A DNA stretch of 64,000 nucleotides from NCBI RefSeq assembly GCF_019048265.1, contig NZ_CP077311.1, positions 2,055,001 to 2,119,000 on the forward strand. The letters are read 5' to 3'. The notes beneath the pieces are model-generated. The model was given only the letters and a program-made list of their open reading frames with translations, had not been told where the DNA came from and did not search any database. Made by a program: the position numbers and the translations under genes. The stretch is from Aeromonas sp. FDAARGOS 1405. Its GTDB lineage: Bacteria > Pseudomonadota > Gammaproteobacteria > Enterobacterales > Aeromonadaceae. Positions 36,336 to 46,052 of this stretch are shown piece by piece (position 1 is the stretch's first letter; every line of letters begins with the position of its first letter).

Positions 36336-37307
36336 ATGCCAAAACCCGGACTGCGGATCCTGGTGGTGGAAGACGAAGCGGTTTTTCGCCACTCGTTAGT
36401 GAGTTACCTCGCGCGGGACGGGGCAACGGTGTTTCAGGCTGAGGATGGAATTGAAGGGTTGTCAGCCGCAGCTATTTATCATCCCGACGTGGTTCTGTGC
36501 GATCTGAATATGCCCAATATGGATGGCCGCGAGGTAATTGCCTGCCTCTCTGCCCGTTACCCCCATATGCCGGTTATCGTCATTTCGGCACAGAACTCCA
36601 TGGAGGCGGTCGCCAGTGCCTTGCGTGCCGGTGCACGGGACTACCTGCTCAAGCCCCTCGAGAACTTCGCACTGGTCGATCGCAGTATTGACCAGTGCCT
36701 TAACGGTGGGAGCACTCGAGCCCAGCAGCTGGAATTGATGGCGCATATGGATTACTTCAGTGCCCATGATCGAGCTGCCAGCCGTTTGCTGGCTGGGCTG
36801 AAGCCGCCGGGATTGCAGGAGTGGGGCCCCTGGCAGGTCACTTTCAAGGGGCTGGGCCATCTCTTTATTCCCGATACCTTCAAAGTGGAAGAAAAGCTGC
36901 TGGTGTTGGTGATGGAGCTACCCATCATGGGGACAGATGCGGCATTTTGCGGGGCACTGGTGCGCTCCCTGATGAACGTCCCCTACCGACAGTTCCAGCA
37001 GAACGAGAGCCGGTTACTGAGCCAGCCACACCGGTTGCTCGACTACCTCAACCATCAGCTGATGGCGTCCGGGCTTCGCCACTCTTTTGCCATGGCGGCG
37101 CTGCTTTTTGATCAGCACGATGGGTTGGTATTTGCAAATGCTGGACTCACGTCTCCCCACTGGTTGATGCGTTCCGGCGGTTTACCTCTGGGGTTGATGC
37201 GCAATAGTCACTATGCTCTGCACAAGCGCAGTTGGCATGAACCATTCGATCTGCAGTTTCGCAGTGACAGTGGCTGTGCGCTCGATGTGCAGGTGCGTCA
37301 TCATTGA
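36336..37307 (+). CDS. RssB-like response regulator with degenerate PP2C-type domain
   Basis: Encodes 323 residues. N-terminal receiver domain (ILVVEDEAVFRHSL; phospho-acceptor Asp56 in CDLNMPNMDG; VISAQ; Lys in LLKPLE). The remainder (about 135-323) lines up with the RssB effector domain, a PP2C/SpoIIE phosphatase fold that has lost its metal-binding aspartates. E. coli RssB (337 residues) delivers the stress sigma factor RpoS to ClpXP. ATG 36336 follows aagg at 11 bases; a TTG upstream (36312) is less likely. No rpoS, kinase or anti-adaptor gene is adjacent. A role in RpoS turnover is inferred from likeness only. Confidence 0.75.
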   Translation: MPKPGLRILVVEDEAVFRHSLVSYLARDGATVFQAEDGIEGLSAAAIYHPDVVLCDLNMPNMDGREVIACLSARYPHMPVIVISAQNSMEAVASALRAGARDYLLKPLENFALVDRSIDQCLNGGSTRAQQLELMAHMDYFSAHDRAASRLLAGLKPPGLQEWGPWQVTFKGLGHLFIPDTFKVEEKLLVLVMELPIMGTDAAFCGALVRSLMNVPYRQFQQNESRLLSQPHRLLDYLNHQLMASGLRHSFAMAALLFDQHDGLVFANAGLTSPHWLMRSGGLPLGLMRNSHYALHKRSWHEPFDLQFRSDSGCALDVQVRHH

Positions 37308-37324
37308 TGCTGCCTACGGAAGGC

Positions 37325-37365
37325 AAAAGCAAACAGGGCACCCATAGGGTGCCCTGTTTGCTTTT
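37325..37365. terminator. Two-way terminator between rssB-like and peptide transporter genes
   Basis: Nineteen-base perfect stem (aaaagcaaacagggcaccc and its complement) with a three-base loop, between convergent genes. Confidence 0.92.
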
Positions 37366-37380
37366 GACAATCCTGACCGT

Positions 37381-38778
37381 TTAAACGGCAGCGGACTGCA
37401 ACTTCTTGTCTTGCACGTGTGGCTCTTTGGCAGGGCCTTCGGCACCGTGCATCCAGTAGACCAGGCGGTTGGCCATGGCCAGCAGGATCAGGGCGCAGAT
37501 GACTGCAGACAGTGCGATACCGCCGAAGATGGCGATTGGGCCAGCTTCACCCACGAAGGAGCCAATCAAGCCGGCGACATAGTTGGCCACGGCAGTGAAA
37601 CCGAACCAGGCGCCCATCATCAGGGATACCAGACGCAGCGGAGCCAGTTTGGTTACCATGGACATACCGATGGGCGAGAGGCAGAGTTCGCCCAGGGTGT
37701 GGAACAGGTAAGCGCCAACCAGCCAGAACATGGAGGTCTTGACGGTCTGATCTCCGCCCTGTTGCAGCACAGCACCCACCATGAACAGGAAGCCTACGGC
37801 CAGGAACAGCAGACCCATGGCGAATTTCACCGGAGAGTTCGGCTCTTTCTTGCCGAGCTTGATCCAGATGGCGGCGACGATCGGGGCCAGGGTGATGATA
37901 AAGAAGGGGTTCAGAGACTGGAACCAGGCAGTCGGTACCTCGAAGTCACCGATCATGCGGTCAGTATACTGCTGGGCATACAGATTCATCAGACCACCGG
38001 CTTGTTCAAAGCCAGCCCAGAAGATGATGGTGAACAGACCCAGCATCAGGATAACTTTGATGCGATCCACTTCCTGCTTGGTCAACGGAGCCTTCTGCTC
38101 CTTGTTGCGCTGTTCGGCGGCGCGCTGAGCTGCCGGTACGCGGCCGATGTCACCGAGGAAACGCTGGGCCATGGTGGCTTGAACTACCAGGGAGAGCAGC
38201 ATACCAATACCGGCACTGACGAAGGCGGCTTGCCAGCCGTATGCCGTGGCAGCTGCGCCACAGATCACGCCGGCTAGCAGGGAACCCAGGTTGATACCCA
38301 TGTAGAAGATGGTGAAGGCACCATCACGGCGGTGATCGCCCTCTTGATAGAGGTCACCCACCATGGTGGAGATGTTCGGTTTGAACAGGCCGTTACCCAG
38401 GATCAGCAAGCCGAGACCCGCATAGAAGACGTTAATGACCATATCAGGGAACATGGCGTGGGGCAGGGCAAGAGTGAACTGGCCTGCAGCCATGAGGATC
38501 GCACCAAACAGCACGGCACGGCGTTGGCCGAGGAAATTGTCAGCCAGCCAGCCGCCGATCAGCGGTGTGATATAAACCAGACCGGTATAAATACCGTAGA
38601 GTTTGAGGGCATCTGCCTGAGTCCAGCCCAGACCGCCGTTGGCAGTCAGGTCGGTCAGATAGAGCACCAGTACGGCACGCATGCCGTAATAGGAGAATCG
38701 CTCCCAGAGTTCGGTACTAAAGAGCAAAAAAAGCCCTTTAGGGTGACCTAGAAAGGTCCCTTTTGACGGGTTATTCAT
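37381..38778 (-). CDS. Proton-dependent peptide transporter (POT/PTR2 family)
   Basis: Encodes 465 residues with about fourteen helices. The POT proton-binding motif ExxERFxYYG is intact as ELWERFSYYGMRAVL near residues 24-38; PTR2 signatures GGWLADNFLGQRRAVLFGA and FYMGINLGSLLAG follow. It imports di- and tripeptides with protons, like DtpA/DtpB. The start MNNPSKGTF (38778) has aggtggaag upstream; the longer frame adds a basic tail with no support. The 213-base gap to galU holds its promoter and the galU terminator. Confidence 0.92.
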   Translation of the reverse strand: MNNPSKGTFLGHPKGLFLLFSTELWERFSYYGMRAVLVLYLTDLTANGGLGWTQADALKLYGIYTGLVYITPLIGGWLADNFLGQRRAVLFGAILMAAGQFTLALPHAMFPDMVINVFYAGLGLLILGNGLFKPNISTMVGDLYQEGDHRRDGAFTIFYMGINLGSLLAGVICGAAATAYGWQAAFVSAGIGMLLSLVVQATMAQRFLGDIGRVPAAQRAAEQRNKEQKAPLTKQEVDRIKVILMLGLFTIIFWAGFEQAGGLMNLYAQQYTDRMIGDFEVPTAWFQSLNPFFIITLAPIVAAIWIKLGKKEPNSPVKFAMGLLFLAVGFLFMVGAVLQQGGDQTVKTSMFWLVGAYLFHTLGELCLSPIGMSMVTKLAPLRLVSLMMGAWFGFTAVANYVAGLIGSFVGEAGPIAIFGGIALSAVICALILLAMANRLVYWMHGAEGPAKEPHVQDKKLQSAAV

Positions 38779-38931
38779 TGGAACTTCCACCTGTGTCTTA
38801 TATTTTTTTGAGTTTTTTATGCAAGGGCGAGAAACACGCCTCAATCCTTATAGAGCATGTGTGAATAAATTACAACATTATGATTTGCTGAGGATTTATT
38901 TATTCTTGATTGATTTTTTGTTGCAAAAATG

Positions 38932-38957
38932 AAAAAGGAGCATCATTTGATGCTCCT
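38932..38957 (-). terminator. galU terminator
   Basis: Ten-base stem aggagcatca/tgatgctcct with TTTTT after it on the minus strand, 34 bases beyond the galU stop. Confidence 0.9.
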
Positions 38958-38991
38958 CGAATACCTCTATAAAAAACAGATTTTTTAGCGA

Positions 38992-39903
38992 TTACAACTG
39001 TTTGACGAACTGCTTCAACCAACCGATAAATTCGCCGTTCAGCTCGCGGTGACGTACGGCATACTCCACATTGGCTTTCATATAACCGAGTTTGCTGCCG
39101 CAATCGTGGCTCTTGCCTTTCATAAAGTAGGCGTTGACCTGCTCCTGCTCCATCAGCATGGCGATGGCATCGGTCAGCTGGATTTCGTCACCGGCACCGG
39201 CCGGGGTTTTTTCCAGCAGCGGCCAGATATTGGAGGAGAGCACGTAACGACCCACCACCGCCAGATTGGAGGGCGCTTCGTCACGAGGCGGTTTCTCGAC
39301 AATGGCCTGCATCGGCAGGGACATCCCCTCGGTCAGCGCCTCACCCTTGATGTCGGCGATGCCGTACTTGTCTACTTCGCTCTCGGGTACCGCTTCTACC
39401 ATGATCTGGCTGATCTGCTCCTCTTCAAACAGATGCACCATTTCGGCCAGGTTGTCTTTTTTCGGGTCGCTGGCTACGTCATCGATCAGTACGTCCGGCA
39501 GCAGCACGGCGAAGGGGTTGTCACCGATCAGCGGTCGTGCGCAGAGGACTGCATGGCCCAGCCCTTTGGCCTCCCCCTGGCGGACGTGCATGATGGTGAC
39601 GTCTTTCGGGCAGATCTGTTGCACCTCTTCCAGCAGTTGGCGCTTGACCCGCTTCTCGAGGGTCGCTTCCAGCTCGAAGCTCTTGTCGAAGTGGTTTTCG
39701 ATGGAGTTTTTACTGGAGTGGGTGACCAGAATGATCTCCTTGATCCCGGCGGCGATAGCTTCGCGCACTACATACTGGATCAGAGGCTTGTCGACCACCG
39801 GCAGCATCTCTTTCGGGATGGCCTTGGTGGCGGGCAGCATACGGGTACCCAGACCGGCTACCGGAAGCACGGCCTTGCGAACAATGAGAGGGGTCTTTTT
39901 CAT
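38992..39903 (-). CDS. galU: UTP-glucose-1-phosphate uridylyltransferase GalU
   Basis: Encodes 303 residues (E. coli GalU 302). Makes UDP-glucose for LPS core, capsule, osmoprotectant and galactose metabolism. Nucleotide-binding start [37 protein letters not shown], and [16 protein letters not shown] are typical. Single gene flanked by its own terminator and that of comEA. Confidence 0.97.
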   Translation of the reverse strand: MKKTPLIVRKAVLPVAGLGTRMLPATKAIPKEMLPVVDKPLIQYVVREAIAAGIKEIILVTHSSKNSIENHFDKSFELEATLEKRVKRQLLEEVQQICPKDVTIMHVRQGEAKGLGHAVLCARPLIGDNPFAVLLPDVLIDDVASDPKKDNLAEMVHLFEEEQISQIMVEAVPESEVDKYGIADIKGEALTEGMSLPMQAIVEKPPRDEAPSNLAVVGRYVLSSNIWPLLEKTPAGAGDEIQLTDAIAMLMEQEQVNAYFMKGKSHDCGSKLGYMKANVEYAVRHRELNGEFIGWLKQFVKQL

Positions 39904-39947
39904 GGAAAACTATCCAGCGGGATTGAAGTGCGGCCATGATACTCCAA

Positions 39948-39979
39948 GAAAAACGGGGCAGCCACAGCCAGCCCCGTTT
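39948..39979 (-). terminator. comEA-like gene terminator
   Basis: Stem aaacggggc/gccccgttt with a purine/pyrimidine loop and T run on the minus strand, 20 bases after the comEA-like stop codon. Confidence 0.85.
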
Positions 39980-39999
39980 GCATATGCAGTGCTCGGACG

Positions 40000-40320
40000 T
40001 TATTTGACGATGATCATGTCACGGTTTGCCTCCAGAGTGGCCGGGCCAATGCCACTCACATCTGCCAGCTGGTCGACCGAGGTGAATTTGCCCTGTTTCT
40101 CGCGATAGTCGACGATGGCTTGTGCCTTTTTGTCACCAATCCCCTTGAGGTTAGTGAGCTCGGCAAGGGTTGCCGTATTGATATCCACTTTGCCACTCTC
40201 CTGCTTGGCGGCAACCGTGGTGACCTGCTTGGGGGCGACCTTGTCTGCAGCCTGCGAGGGCAGGGTGAACAATGGGAGGGCGGACAGCAACATGATGATG
40301 GACAAGCTGTTTTTACGCAT
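40000..40320 (-). CDS. ComEA-family helix-hairpin-helix DNA-binding protein
   Basis: Encodes 106 residues. A signal peptide ends LPSQAA, a short linker follows, then a double helix-hairpin-helix domain (INTATLAELTNLKGIGDKKAQAIVDYRE and SVDQLADVSGIGPATLEANRD). Periplasmic proteins of this size, as in Vibrio ComEA, bind incoming double-stranded DNA during natural transformation. The gene is alone, without other competence genes, which is normal for this family. The 337 bases upstream (40321-40657) hold its promoter and the pta terminator; nothing else is visible. Confidence 0.88.
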   Translation of the reverse strand: MRKNSLSIIMLLSALPLFTLPSQAADKVAPKQVTTVAAKQESGKVDINTATLAELTNLKGIGDKKAQAIVDYREKQGKFTSVDQLADVSGIGPATLEANRDMIIVK

Positions 40321-40595
40321 TTCACACTTCCTTGTGGTAGGGGATTCGTATGGATGATTAACCAGATTTGGAAGATGTGACGGCTGTCATTTTTTACAGG
40401 TATTGAGTGCGATTTGCTTTGCTATAAGAGATGGCAATTTTCGAATAACAATAAGATATATAAAGACTTTTATTGCCAAATACCAAATGGAAAGTCTTGT
40501 GTGACAGGGAGCATAGCCTCATAACGCACTCACACTTTTATCTGTCTGATCCTGAATCTTCGGCTGCTTATGCTGCCTGCAGAAAAATTCCCAAC

Positions 40596-40629
40596 AAAAA
40601 AGGCTGCTCACCTGGGGTGAGCAGCCTTT
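40596..40629 (-). terminator. pta terminator
   Basis: Fourteen-base stem aaaggctgctcacc and complement with a short loop and T run on the minus strand, 29 bases after pta. Confidence 0.92.
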
Positions 40630-40657
40630 GTGATCGGTTTTTTCAGGCGGATGCTGA

Positions 40658-42820
40658 TTAAGCTTGTGCGTCAGCCTGAGCAGCCTGGATACCGGTCAGG
40701 GCGATGGTGTAGACGATGTCGTCAACCAGAGCGCCACGGGAGAGGTCGTTGACCGGCTTGCGCATGCCTTGCAGCATCGGGCCGATGGAGACCAGGTCAG
40801 CGGAACGCTGCACCGCTTTGTAAGTGGTGTTACCGGTGTTCAGGTCAGGGAAGACGAACACGGTGGCTTTACCGGCAACCGGTGAGTTCGGTGCCTTGGA
40901 CTTGGCCACGTTCTCCATGATGGCCGCGTCGTACTGCAGCGGGCCATCGATTATGAGGTCGGGGCGCTTGGCCTTGGCCAGCTCGGTCGCTTCACGCACT
41001 TTCTCTACATCGGCACCGGCGCCGGAGGTGCCGGTAGAGTAGGAGATCATGGCGACGCGCGGCTCGATGCCGAAAGCGGCTGCGGAGTCGGCTGACTGGA
41101 TGGCGATCTCGGCCAGCTGCTCGGCAGTCGGATCCGGGTTGATCGCGCAGTCACCGTAGACCAGCACCTGGTCAGGCAGCAGCATGAAGAAGATGGAGGA
41201 GATCAGGGAAGAGCCTGGAGCAGTCTTGATGATCTGCATCGGCGGACGGATGGTGTTGGCAGTGGTGTGTACCGCGCCGGATACCAGGCCGTCAACTTCA
41301 TTGCGCTCCAGCATCATGGTACCCAGTACCACGTTATCTTCCAGCTGCTCGCGGGCAACCACTTCGGTCATGCCCTTGTTCTTGCGCAGCTCGACCAGAC
41401 GCGGCACATAGCGCTCGCGCACAACGGCCGGATCGATGATCTCGACGCGATCGGTCAGAACAACACCCTGCTGTTCGGCAACGCGACGGATCTCTTCCGG
41501 GTTACCCAGCAGCACCGGACGGGCAATGCCACGCTCGGCACAGATTGCGGCAGCCTTGATGGTGCGCGGCTCGTCGCCTTCCGGCAGCACGACACGCTTG
41601 TTGGCCTGACGGGCCAGCTCGGTCAGCTGATAACGGAATGCCGGCGGGCTCAGACGACGGGAACGGGTAGAGCTGACAGTCAGCGACTCGATCCAGTGTT
41701 TGTCGATGTGGCCAGCCACATAGTCCTGTACCAGCTCGATACGCTCGCGGTCATCTTCCGGAATATCGACGTTGAAGTTCTGCAGGCTGACGGCGGTCTG
41801 CCAGGTGTTGGTACCGGTCATCATGATCGGCAGGCCGGTGGCCATGGCCTGTTGGCACAGCGCCATGACCTGCGGCTCCGGATGATAGTTACCGGTCAGC
41901 AGCAGGGCACCCAGCTTGACGCCGTTCATGGCGGAGAGGCAGGCGGAGACGATGACGTCAGAGCGGTCGCCAGAGGTGACCAGCAGGCTGCCCGGACGGA
42001 AGTGCTCGACCATGTTGTGGATGGAGCGGGCGCAGAAGGTCACGGTCTGCAGGCGACGGCTGTCCAGCTCACCCTTGTGCAGGATCTTGGCGGCCAGATG
42101 CTTGGCGAGATCCTTGGCGCGCGGGGCGATCAGCTGGGTGTTCCAGGGGATGCAACCCAGGATGCGCAGCGGGCTCTTGCCGAACACTTGCAGCACTTCC
42201 AGGTTGTGGGCCGCGTCAGAAGCGTGGTGATGGGCTTCGAACATCTCGGTCAGGTCAGGGCGGGTTACGCCATGCTCGTCAACCGGCGCGCCAACCTTGT
42301 TGATCACGCAACCAACGATGCGGGGGTTGTTGACACCACCGAAGTTGGAGCAGGCCAGTTCGATGCGCTCTTTCAGCTTCTGGCTGGAGTCATGGCCCGG
42401 GTGGGTCACGAATACCATGTCGGCATCCAGCGCCTTGGCAACGTCGTAGTTCAGCTTGTTGGCAAAGGGCTGCTTGTCGGTCGGCACCATACCTTCGACA
42501 ACCAGCACTTCGGCACCGCTGGATTTCACGTGCTCTTCGAAGCGGGCAACGATCTCTTCCAGCAGGATGTCGGTGTTGCTGGAGCTGATCATGTTCTCGG
42601 CGTAGGAGAGGGTGAAGGGCTCGGGCGGATTGATGTTGGCAGCTGCGCGGATAACGGCGGTTGAGCGCTCGGCACCGGTTTCACCCGGACGCGGCTGGGC
42701 AACCGGTTTGAAGAAGCTGACATTGACACCGTGACGTTCCATGGCGCGGACAACGCCAAGGCTTACGGAAGTTACGCCGACACCAGTGCCGACCGGGATA
42801 AGCATAATAGTGCGTGCCAC
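40658..42820 (-). CDS. pta: Phosphate acetyltransferase Pta
   Basis: Encodes 720 residues (E. coli Pta 714). Interconverts acetyl-CoA and acetyl phosphate. It is the long three-domain form: N-terminal P-loop-like domain ([18 protein letters not shown]), DRTGG middle domain and C-terminal catalytic domain ([16 protein letters not shown] to [21 protein letters not shown]). The start is taken as GTG at 42820, because aagggg lies 6 bases before it and the family N-terminus xxRxIMLIP follows; ATG at 42838 has no ribosome site. It follows ackA after a stem-loop that may only partly terminate. Confidence 0.95.
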   Translation of the reverse strand: MARTIMLIPVGTGVGVTSVSLGVVRAMERHGVNVSFFKPVAQPRPGETGAERSTAVIRAAANINPPEPFTLSYAENMISSSNTDILLEEIVARFEEHVKSSGAEVLVVEGMVPTDKQPFANKLNYDVAKALDADMVFVTHPGHDSSQKLKERIELACSNFGGVNNPRIVGCVINKVGAPVDEHGVTRPDLTEMFEAHHHASDAAHNLEVLQVFGKSPLRILGCIPWNTQLIAPRAKDLAKHLAAKILHKGELDSRRLQTVTFCARSIHNMVEHFRPGSLLVTSGDRSDVIVSACLSAMNGVKLGALLLTGNYHPEPQVMALCQQAMATGLPIMMTGTNTWQTAVSLQNFNVDIPEDDRERIELVQDYVAGHIDKHWIESLTVSSTRSRRLSPPAFRYQLTELARQANKRVVLPEGDEPRTIKAAAICAERGIARPVLLGNPEEIRRVAEQQGVVLTDRVEIIDPAVVRERYVPRLVELRKNKGMTEVVAREQLEDNVVLGTMMLERNEVDGLVSGAVHTTANTIRPPMQIIKTAPGSSLISSIFFMLLPDQVLVYGDCAINPDPTAEQLAEIAIQSADSAAAFGIEPRVAMISYSTGTSGAGADVEKVREATELAKAKRPDLIIDGPLQYDAAIMENVAKSKAPNSPVAGKATVFVFPDLNTGNTTYKAVQRSADLVSIGPMLQGMRKPVNDLSRGALVDDIVYTIALTGIQAAQADAQA

Positions 42821-42852
42821 TTTATACCCCTTGTTCATTTTTTGGGATCAGG

Positions 42853-42877
42853 AAAAGGCCGCCCTGGTGGGCGGCCT
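42853..42877 (-). terminator. Stem-loop between ackA and pta
   Basis: Nine-base GC stem aggccgccc/gggcggcct followed by TTTT on the minus strand. Between two genes usually co-transcribed, it may lower pta expression relative to ackA. Confidence 0.75.
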
Positions 42878-42893
42878 CGAGTTACTGCGTTAA

Positions 42894-44096
42894 TTAAGCG
42901 CCGACCAGTTCCAGCGCGTCGTGGGCGATAACCCACTCTTCGTTGGTCGGGATTACCAAGGCCTTGGTAGAACCAGCCTTGGTGATCTCGCCACCCTTGC
43001 CGAAACGAGCCTTCAGGTTGGCGTCGTGATCGACGTCAAAGCCCAGCAGACCCAGCTTGTTCAGGGTGATTTCACGGATCGGGGCGGAGTTTTCACCGAT
43101 ACCACCGGTGAAAACAACGGCGTCCAGACGACCGTCCATGGCGGCAGCGTAGGCGCCGATGTACTTGGCCAGGCGATAGCAGTAAACGTCCATAGCACGC
43201 TTGGCTTCTTCTTTGCTGTCGTAGTTGTCTTCAACGAAACGGCAGTCGGAGGTGACTTCGGTCAGACCCAGCAGGCCGGACTCTTTGGTCAGCATGGTGT
43301 TGATATCGGCCACGCTCATGCCCAGCTTGTCGTGCAGGAAGAAGATGATGGCCGGGTCCAGATCGCCGGAGCGGGTACCCATGACCAGACCTTCCAGCGG
43401 AGTCAGACCCATGGAGGTATCAACAGATTTGCCGTTCTTGATGGCGCAGACGGAACCGCCGTTGCCCAGGTGGCAGTTGATGATGTTCAGCTCTTCAACC
43501 GGCTTGTTCAGCTGCTTGGCAGCTTCCAGGCTGATGTAGTAGTGGCTGGTGCCGTGAGCGCCGTAGCGACGGATGCCGTTCTCTTTGTAGAGCTTGTACG
43601 GCAGCGCATACAGGAAGGCTTCTTCCGGCATGGACTGGTGGAACGCGGTATCGAATACGGCCACGTTCTTGTCAGCCAGCGCCGGGAATACGCGGCGGGC
43701 TTCACGGATACCGATCAGGTGAGCCGGGTTGTGCAGCGGTGCGTACGGAACGGCGGCTTCGATGCCGGCGATCACGTCGTCACAGATAACGACGGAAGAG
43801 GTGAAGCGCTCACCGCCGTGAACAACACGGTGACCGATGGCGATCAGGTTCTTGGACAGTTCCGGATTGAGCGGCAGGATCTTGTTGACGATGAAGTCCA
43901 GCGCTTCCTGGTGAGCGGCACCCGCGCCCAGATCGGCACTGCCTTTCTCGCCATTCAGTTTCCACTTGATGCGGGCGTCGTCGAGGTTGAAGCACTCGGC
44001 CAGGCCGGACAGCAGGTCATCACCGGTGGTTGCGTCAATGACGGCAAACTTCAGGGAAGAGCTGCCACAGTTAAGAACAAGAACCAGCTTACTCAT
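42894..44096 (-). CDS. ackA: Acetate kinase AckA
   Basis: Encodes 400 residues, the E. coli length. Makes acetate and ATP from acetyl phosphate. The start [17 protein letters not shown], the catalytic region [20 protein letters not shown], and [15 protein letters not shown] are the family signatures. Upstream of pta in the same direction and divergent from yfbV, as in enterobacteria. The 304-base gap to yfbV holds promoters for both and a 7-bp-arm palindrome. Confidence 0.97.
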   Translation of the reverse strand: MSKLVLVLNCGSSSLKFAVIDATTGDDLLSGLAECFNLDDARIKWKLNGEKGSADLGAGAAHQEALDFIVNKILPLNPELSKNLIAIGHRVVHGGERFTSSVVICDDVIAGIEAAVPYAPLHNPAHLIGIREARRVFPALADKNVAVFDTAFHQSMPEEAFLYALPYKLYKENGIRRYGAHGTSHYYISLEAAKQLNKPVEELNIINCHLGNGGSVCAIKNGKSVDTSMGLTPLEGLVMGTRSGDLDPAIIFFLHDKLGMSVADINTMLTKESGLLGLTEVTSDCRFVEDNYDSKEEAKRAMDVYCYRLAKYIGAYAAAMDGRLDAVVFTGGIGENSAPIREITLNKLGLLGFDVDHDANLKARFGKGGEITKAGSTKALVIPTNEEWVIAHDALELVGA

Positions 44097-44203
44097 GAAT
44101 AAATCCTATCGCAGATTGGGTTGTGTAGGCGGATGCGTTGGACGCGGTGCGACCAAAAACTTTCAACTTATCCTTATGAGGGTTGGCAATCTGTTGCTTG
44201 CCC

Positions 44204-44221
44204 CTTGTATAGTGATACAAG
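44204..44221. promoter_or_regulatory. Palindrome in the ackA/yfbV divergent promoter region
   Basis: cttgtat and atacaag flank agtg. It overlaps a possible -10 element in either direction (tatagt on plus, tataca on minus), about 110 bases before ackA. Candidate regulator site; binding protein unknown. The rest of the 304-base gap has no ORF. Confidence 0.4.
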
Positions 44222-44400
44222 ACCCGAAATCCAGACGTCCCTGACAGGTCAATAGCAAGAAGCTTTTGACGCAAAAATGGGCGTACAAAGGATAACCCGA
44301 TTGTTGAAAAATAACAAAGTCATCCTCAACCTTTGTTACTTTGCATCAAATTTTGTCGAGGTTTTGCCGTTAGTACGTTCAAAAAGCGCTCGGAGGTAGT

Positions 44401-44841
44401 ATGAGCATGAACATTTTTGGAACTAAGTTACAGCAAGGCCGCCATTATATGACGCTTTGGCCGCGCCGTCCCGAGCTCAATTCGATGTTTCCTGAAAATC
44501 GGGTGATCAAGGCGACCGAGTTCGCCCTCAAGGTGATCCCCGCGCTGGCGGTGCTGAGCGTGATGTTGCAGTTCCAGTTTGGGGAGCAGCACTACTGGCC
44601 TTCAGTCATCACTTCCGTGCTGTTTCTGCTCAGTTTGCCGCTGCAAGGTTATTACTGGCTCGGCCAGCGCGCCGACACCCGCTTGCCCCCGTCGCTGGCG
44701 AGCTGGTATCGGGAGATCAACGGCAAGATGAACGAGCAGGGTGGCCGTCGTCAGCTGGTGTCACAGCCGCGCTATGAAGAGCTGGCCGATACCCTCAAGG
44801 CCGCCTTCCAGCAGCTCGATAAATCCTTTCTCTACGAATAA
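44401..44841 (+). CDS. yfbV: YfbV (UPF0208/DUF412) inner-membrane protein
   Basis: Encodes 146 residues (E. coli YfbV 151). Two adjacent membrane helices (VIPALAVLSVMLQFQF and VITSVLFLLSLPLQGYYWLGQRA) lie between cytosolic ends; WPRRPELNSMFPENRVIKATEF is the conserved start. In E. coli YfbV sits beside ackA and has been linked to insulation of the terminus macrodomain. ATG 44401 follows ggaggt. Neighbours ackA and yfbU match the E. coli region. Confidence 0.93.
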   Translation: MSMNIFGTKLQQGRHYMTLWPRRPELNSMFPENRVIKATEFALKVIPALAVLSVMLQFQFGEQHYWPSVITSVLFLLSLPLQGYYWLGQRADTRLPPSLASWYREINGKMNEQGGRRQLVSQPRYEELADTLKAAFQQLDKSFLYE

Positions 44842-44856
44842 CCCGTATCAGATGCA

Positions 44857-44883
44857 AAAAGGCGCCAGTGGCGCCTTTTTGTT
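44857..44883. terminator. Terminator between yfbV and yfbU
   Basis: aaaaaggcgcc/ggcgcctttttg with a short loop, between the convergent genes; works in both directions. Confidence 0.88.
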
Positions 44884-44899
44884 GCGGTCGGTGTGTGGA

Positions 44900-45400
44900 T
44901 CAGGCCGCCAGCACCTTGCGGATCTCCTGGATGGAGAGCTTGTACTGACGTGGACACTGACGCCACACCTGCAGCATCCGCTGGTACTTGTCGCGCATGG
45001 CGATGTCGCTGGAGAGCTCGTCGCACGGGCACTTGAGCTCGGGGAAGCGCTTGTCCACCTCCAGCAGGAAGCAGACGTAGTCAGCCAGCTCACGCTCTTG
45101 GCTGCGGCTGTAGCCGTTGAACTCCAGACGGCTGGCGTTGATCTCGCCCTGATCGGCGGCATCCAGATTACCCCATGAGATGGCCAGTGCGTGATGCAGC
45201 TCCAGGGTGTCGATCACCTCCTGGCAGGTCGCCAGATCCAGATGGCCGAAGCTCTTCTCCAGCTCGAGGATCTGCAGGCAGTAGCCGCGCTCGATGATGG
45301 TGCTGGCGCGCTGGTAGATGTCCGCCTTCTCCGGGTTGAGTTTCGCCAGAATTTCGTACTGGTTGCTCAGGATCAAACGTTCTGTGTTGCTCATGTTCAT
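44900..45400 (-). CDS. yfbU: YfbU family protein (UPF0304)
   Basis: Encodes 166 residues (E. coli YfbU 164). The N-terminus NTERLILSNQYEIL, IIERGYCLQILELEKSFG, and the C-terminal KYQRMLQVWRQCPRQYKLS match the family closely. Function is poorly defined; E. coli YfbU has been tied to cell death under toxin stress. Near ackA as in E. coli. ATG at 45400 or two codons later. Confidence 0.92.
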   Translation of the reverse strand: MNMSNTERLILSNQYEILAKLNPEKADIYQRASTIIERGYCLQILELEKSFGHLDLATCQEVIDTLELHHALAISWGNLDAADQGEINASRLEFNGYSRSQERELADYVCFLLEVDKRFPELKCPCDELSSDIAMRDKYQRMLQVWRQCPRQYKLSIQEIRKVLAA

Positions 45401-45518
45401 GGGATATCTCGCTGGAAGATGATTCTGGGGTCACGTTAACCCATATATAAAATGAATTTTTTGATCTGGGCGGGGGAGTTGGTGAGAAAAATCCACTGGC
45501 AAGGGCTTGCTGGCCAGA

Positions 45519-45545
45519 CAAAAAAGGCCTGCATGGCAGGCCTTT
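45519..45545 (-). terminator. bcp terminator
   Basis: Stem aaaggcctgc/gcaggccttt followed by TTTTTTG on the minus strand, 19 bases after bcp. Confidence 0.9.
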
Positions 45546-45563
45546 CAATGACGCAGGGGAGGG

Positions 45564-46028
45564 TTATCCCTTGAGGAAATCCAGTACCACCTGATGGTGA
45601 TCGCTGGTTTTGAACTTGTCGAAGTGGTGGGCAATCTTGCCCTCTTCATCGATCAGGAAGCTCTGACGGTGAATGCCGTCATACTCTTTGCCCATGAATT
45701 TCTTCGGGCCCCAGACGCCAAAAGCATCGGCGACGGCGTGGTCTTCATCGGCCAGCAGGGTGAAGTTGAGCTGGTCCCGCTCTTCGAACTTTTTCAGCCG
45801 TTTGGCCGGATCCGGGCTGATGCCAAGCACCACCACATTGAGGGCGGCCAGCTCGGCGTTCACATCGCGCATGCCGCAGGCCTGGGTGGTGCAGCCGGGG
45901 GTCATTGCCTTGGGATAGAAATAGACCAGCACCTTCCTGCCGCGCAGGCCAGCGAGGCTGACCTGATTACCATTCTGGTCGGGCAGGGAGAAATCGGGGG
46001 CGGGGCTGCCAGCTTGTAGTGGTTGCAT
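45564..46028 (-). CDS. bcp: Thioredoxin-dependent thiol peroxidase Bcp
   Basis: Encodes 154 residues (E. coli Bcp 156). An atypical peroxiredoxin that reduces peroxides in the cytosol. Peroxidatic Cys46 in TPGCTTQAC and a second, resolving-type Cys51 are both present, five residues apart as in E. coli. It starts 24 bases after gcvR on the same strand, the usual gcvR-bcp arrangement, and ends before a clear terminator. Confidence 0.95.
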   Translation of the reverse strand: MQPLQAGSPAPDFSLPDQNGNQVSLAGLRGRKVLVYFYPKAMTPGCTTQACGMRDVNAELAALNVVVLGISPDPAKRLKKFEERDQLNFTLLADEDHAVADAFGVWGPKKFMGKEYDGIHRQSFLIDEEGKIAHHFDKFKTSDHHQVVLDFLKG

Positions 46029-46052
46029 GGGGTCTCCTCGGGTAAAACGCCC

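Noticed and set aside
41267..42664. Plus-strand open frame of 465 codons opposite pta
   Set aside because: Antisense shadow of a well-identified gene.
42921..44102. Plus-strand open frame of 393 codons opposite ackA
   Set aside because: Antisense shadow with no family features.
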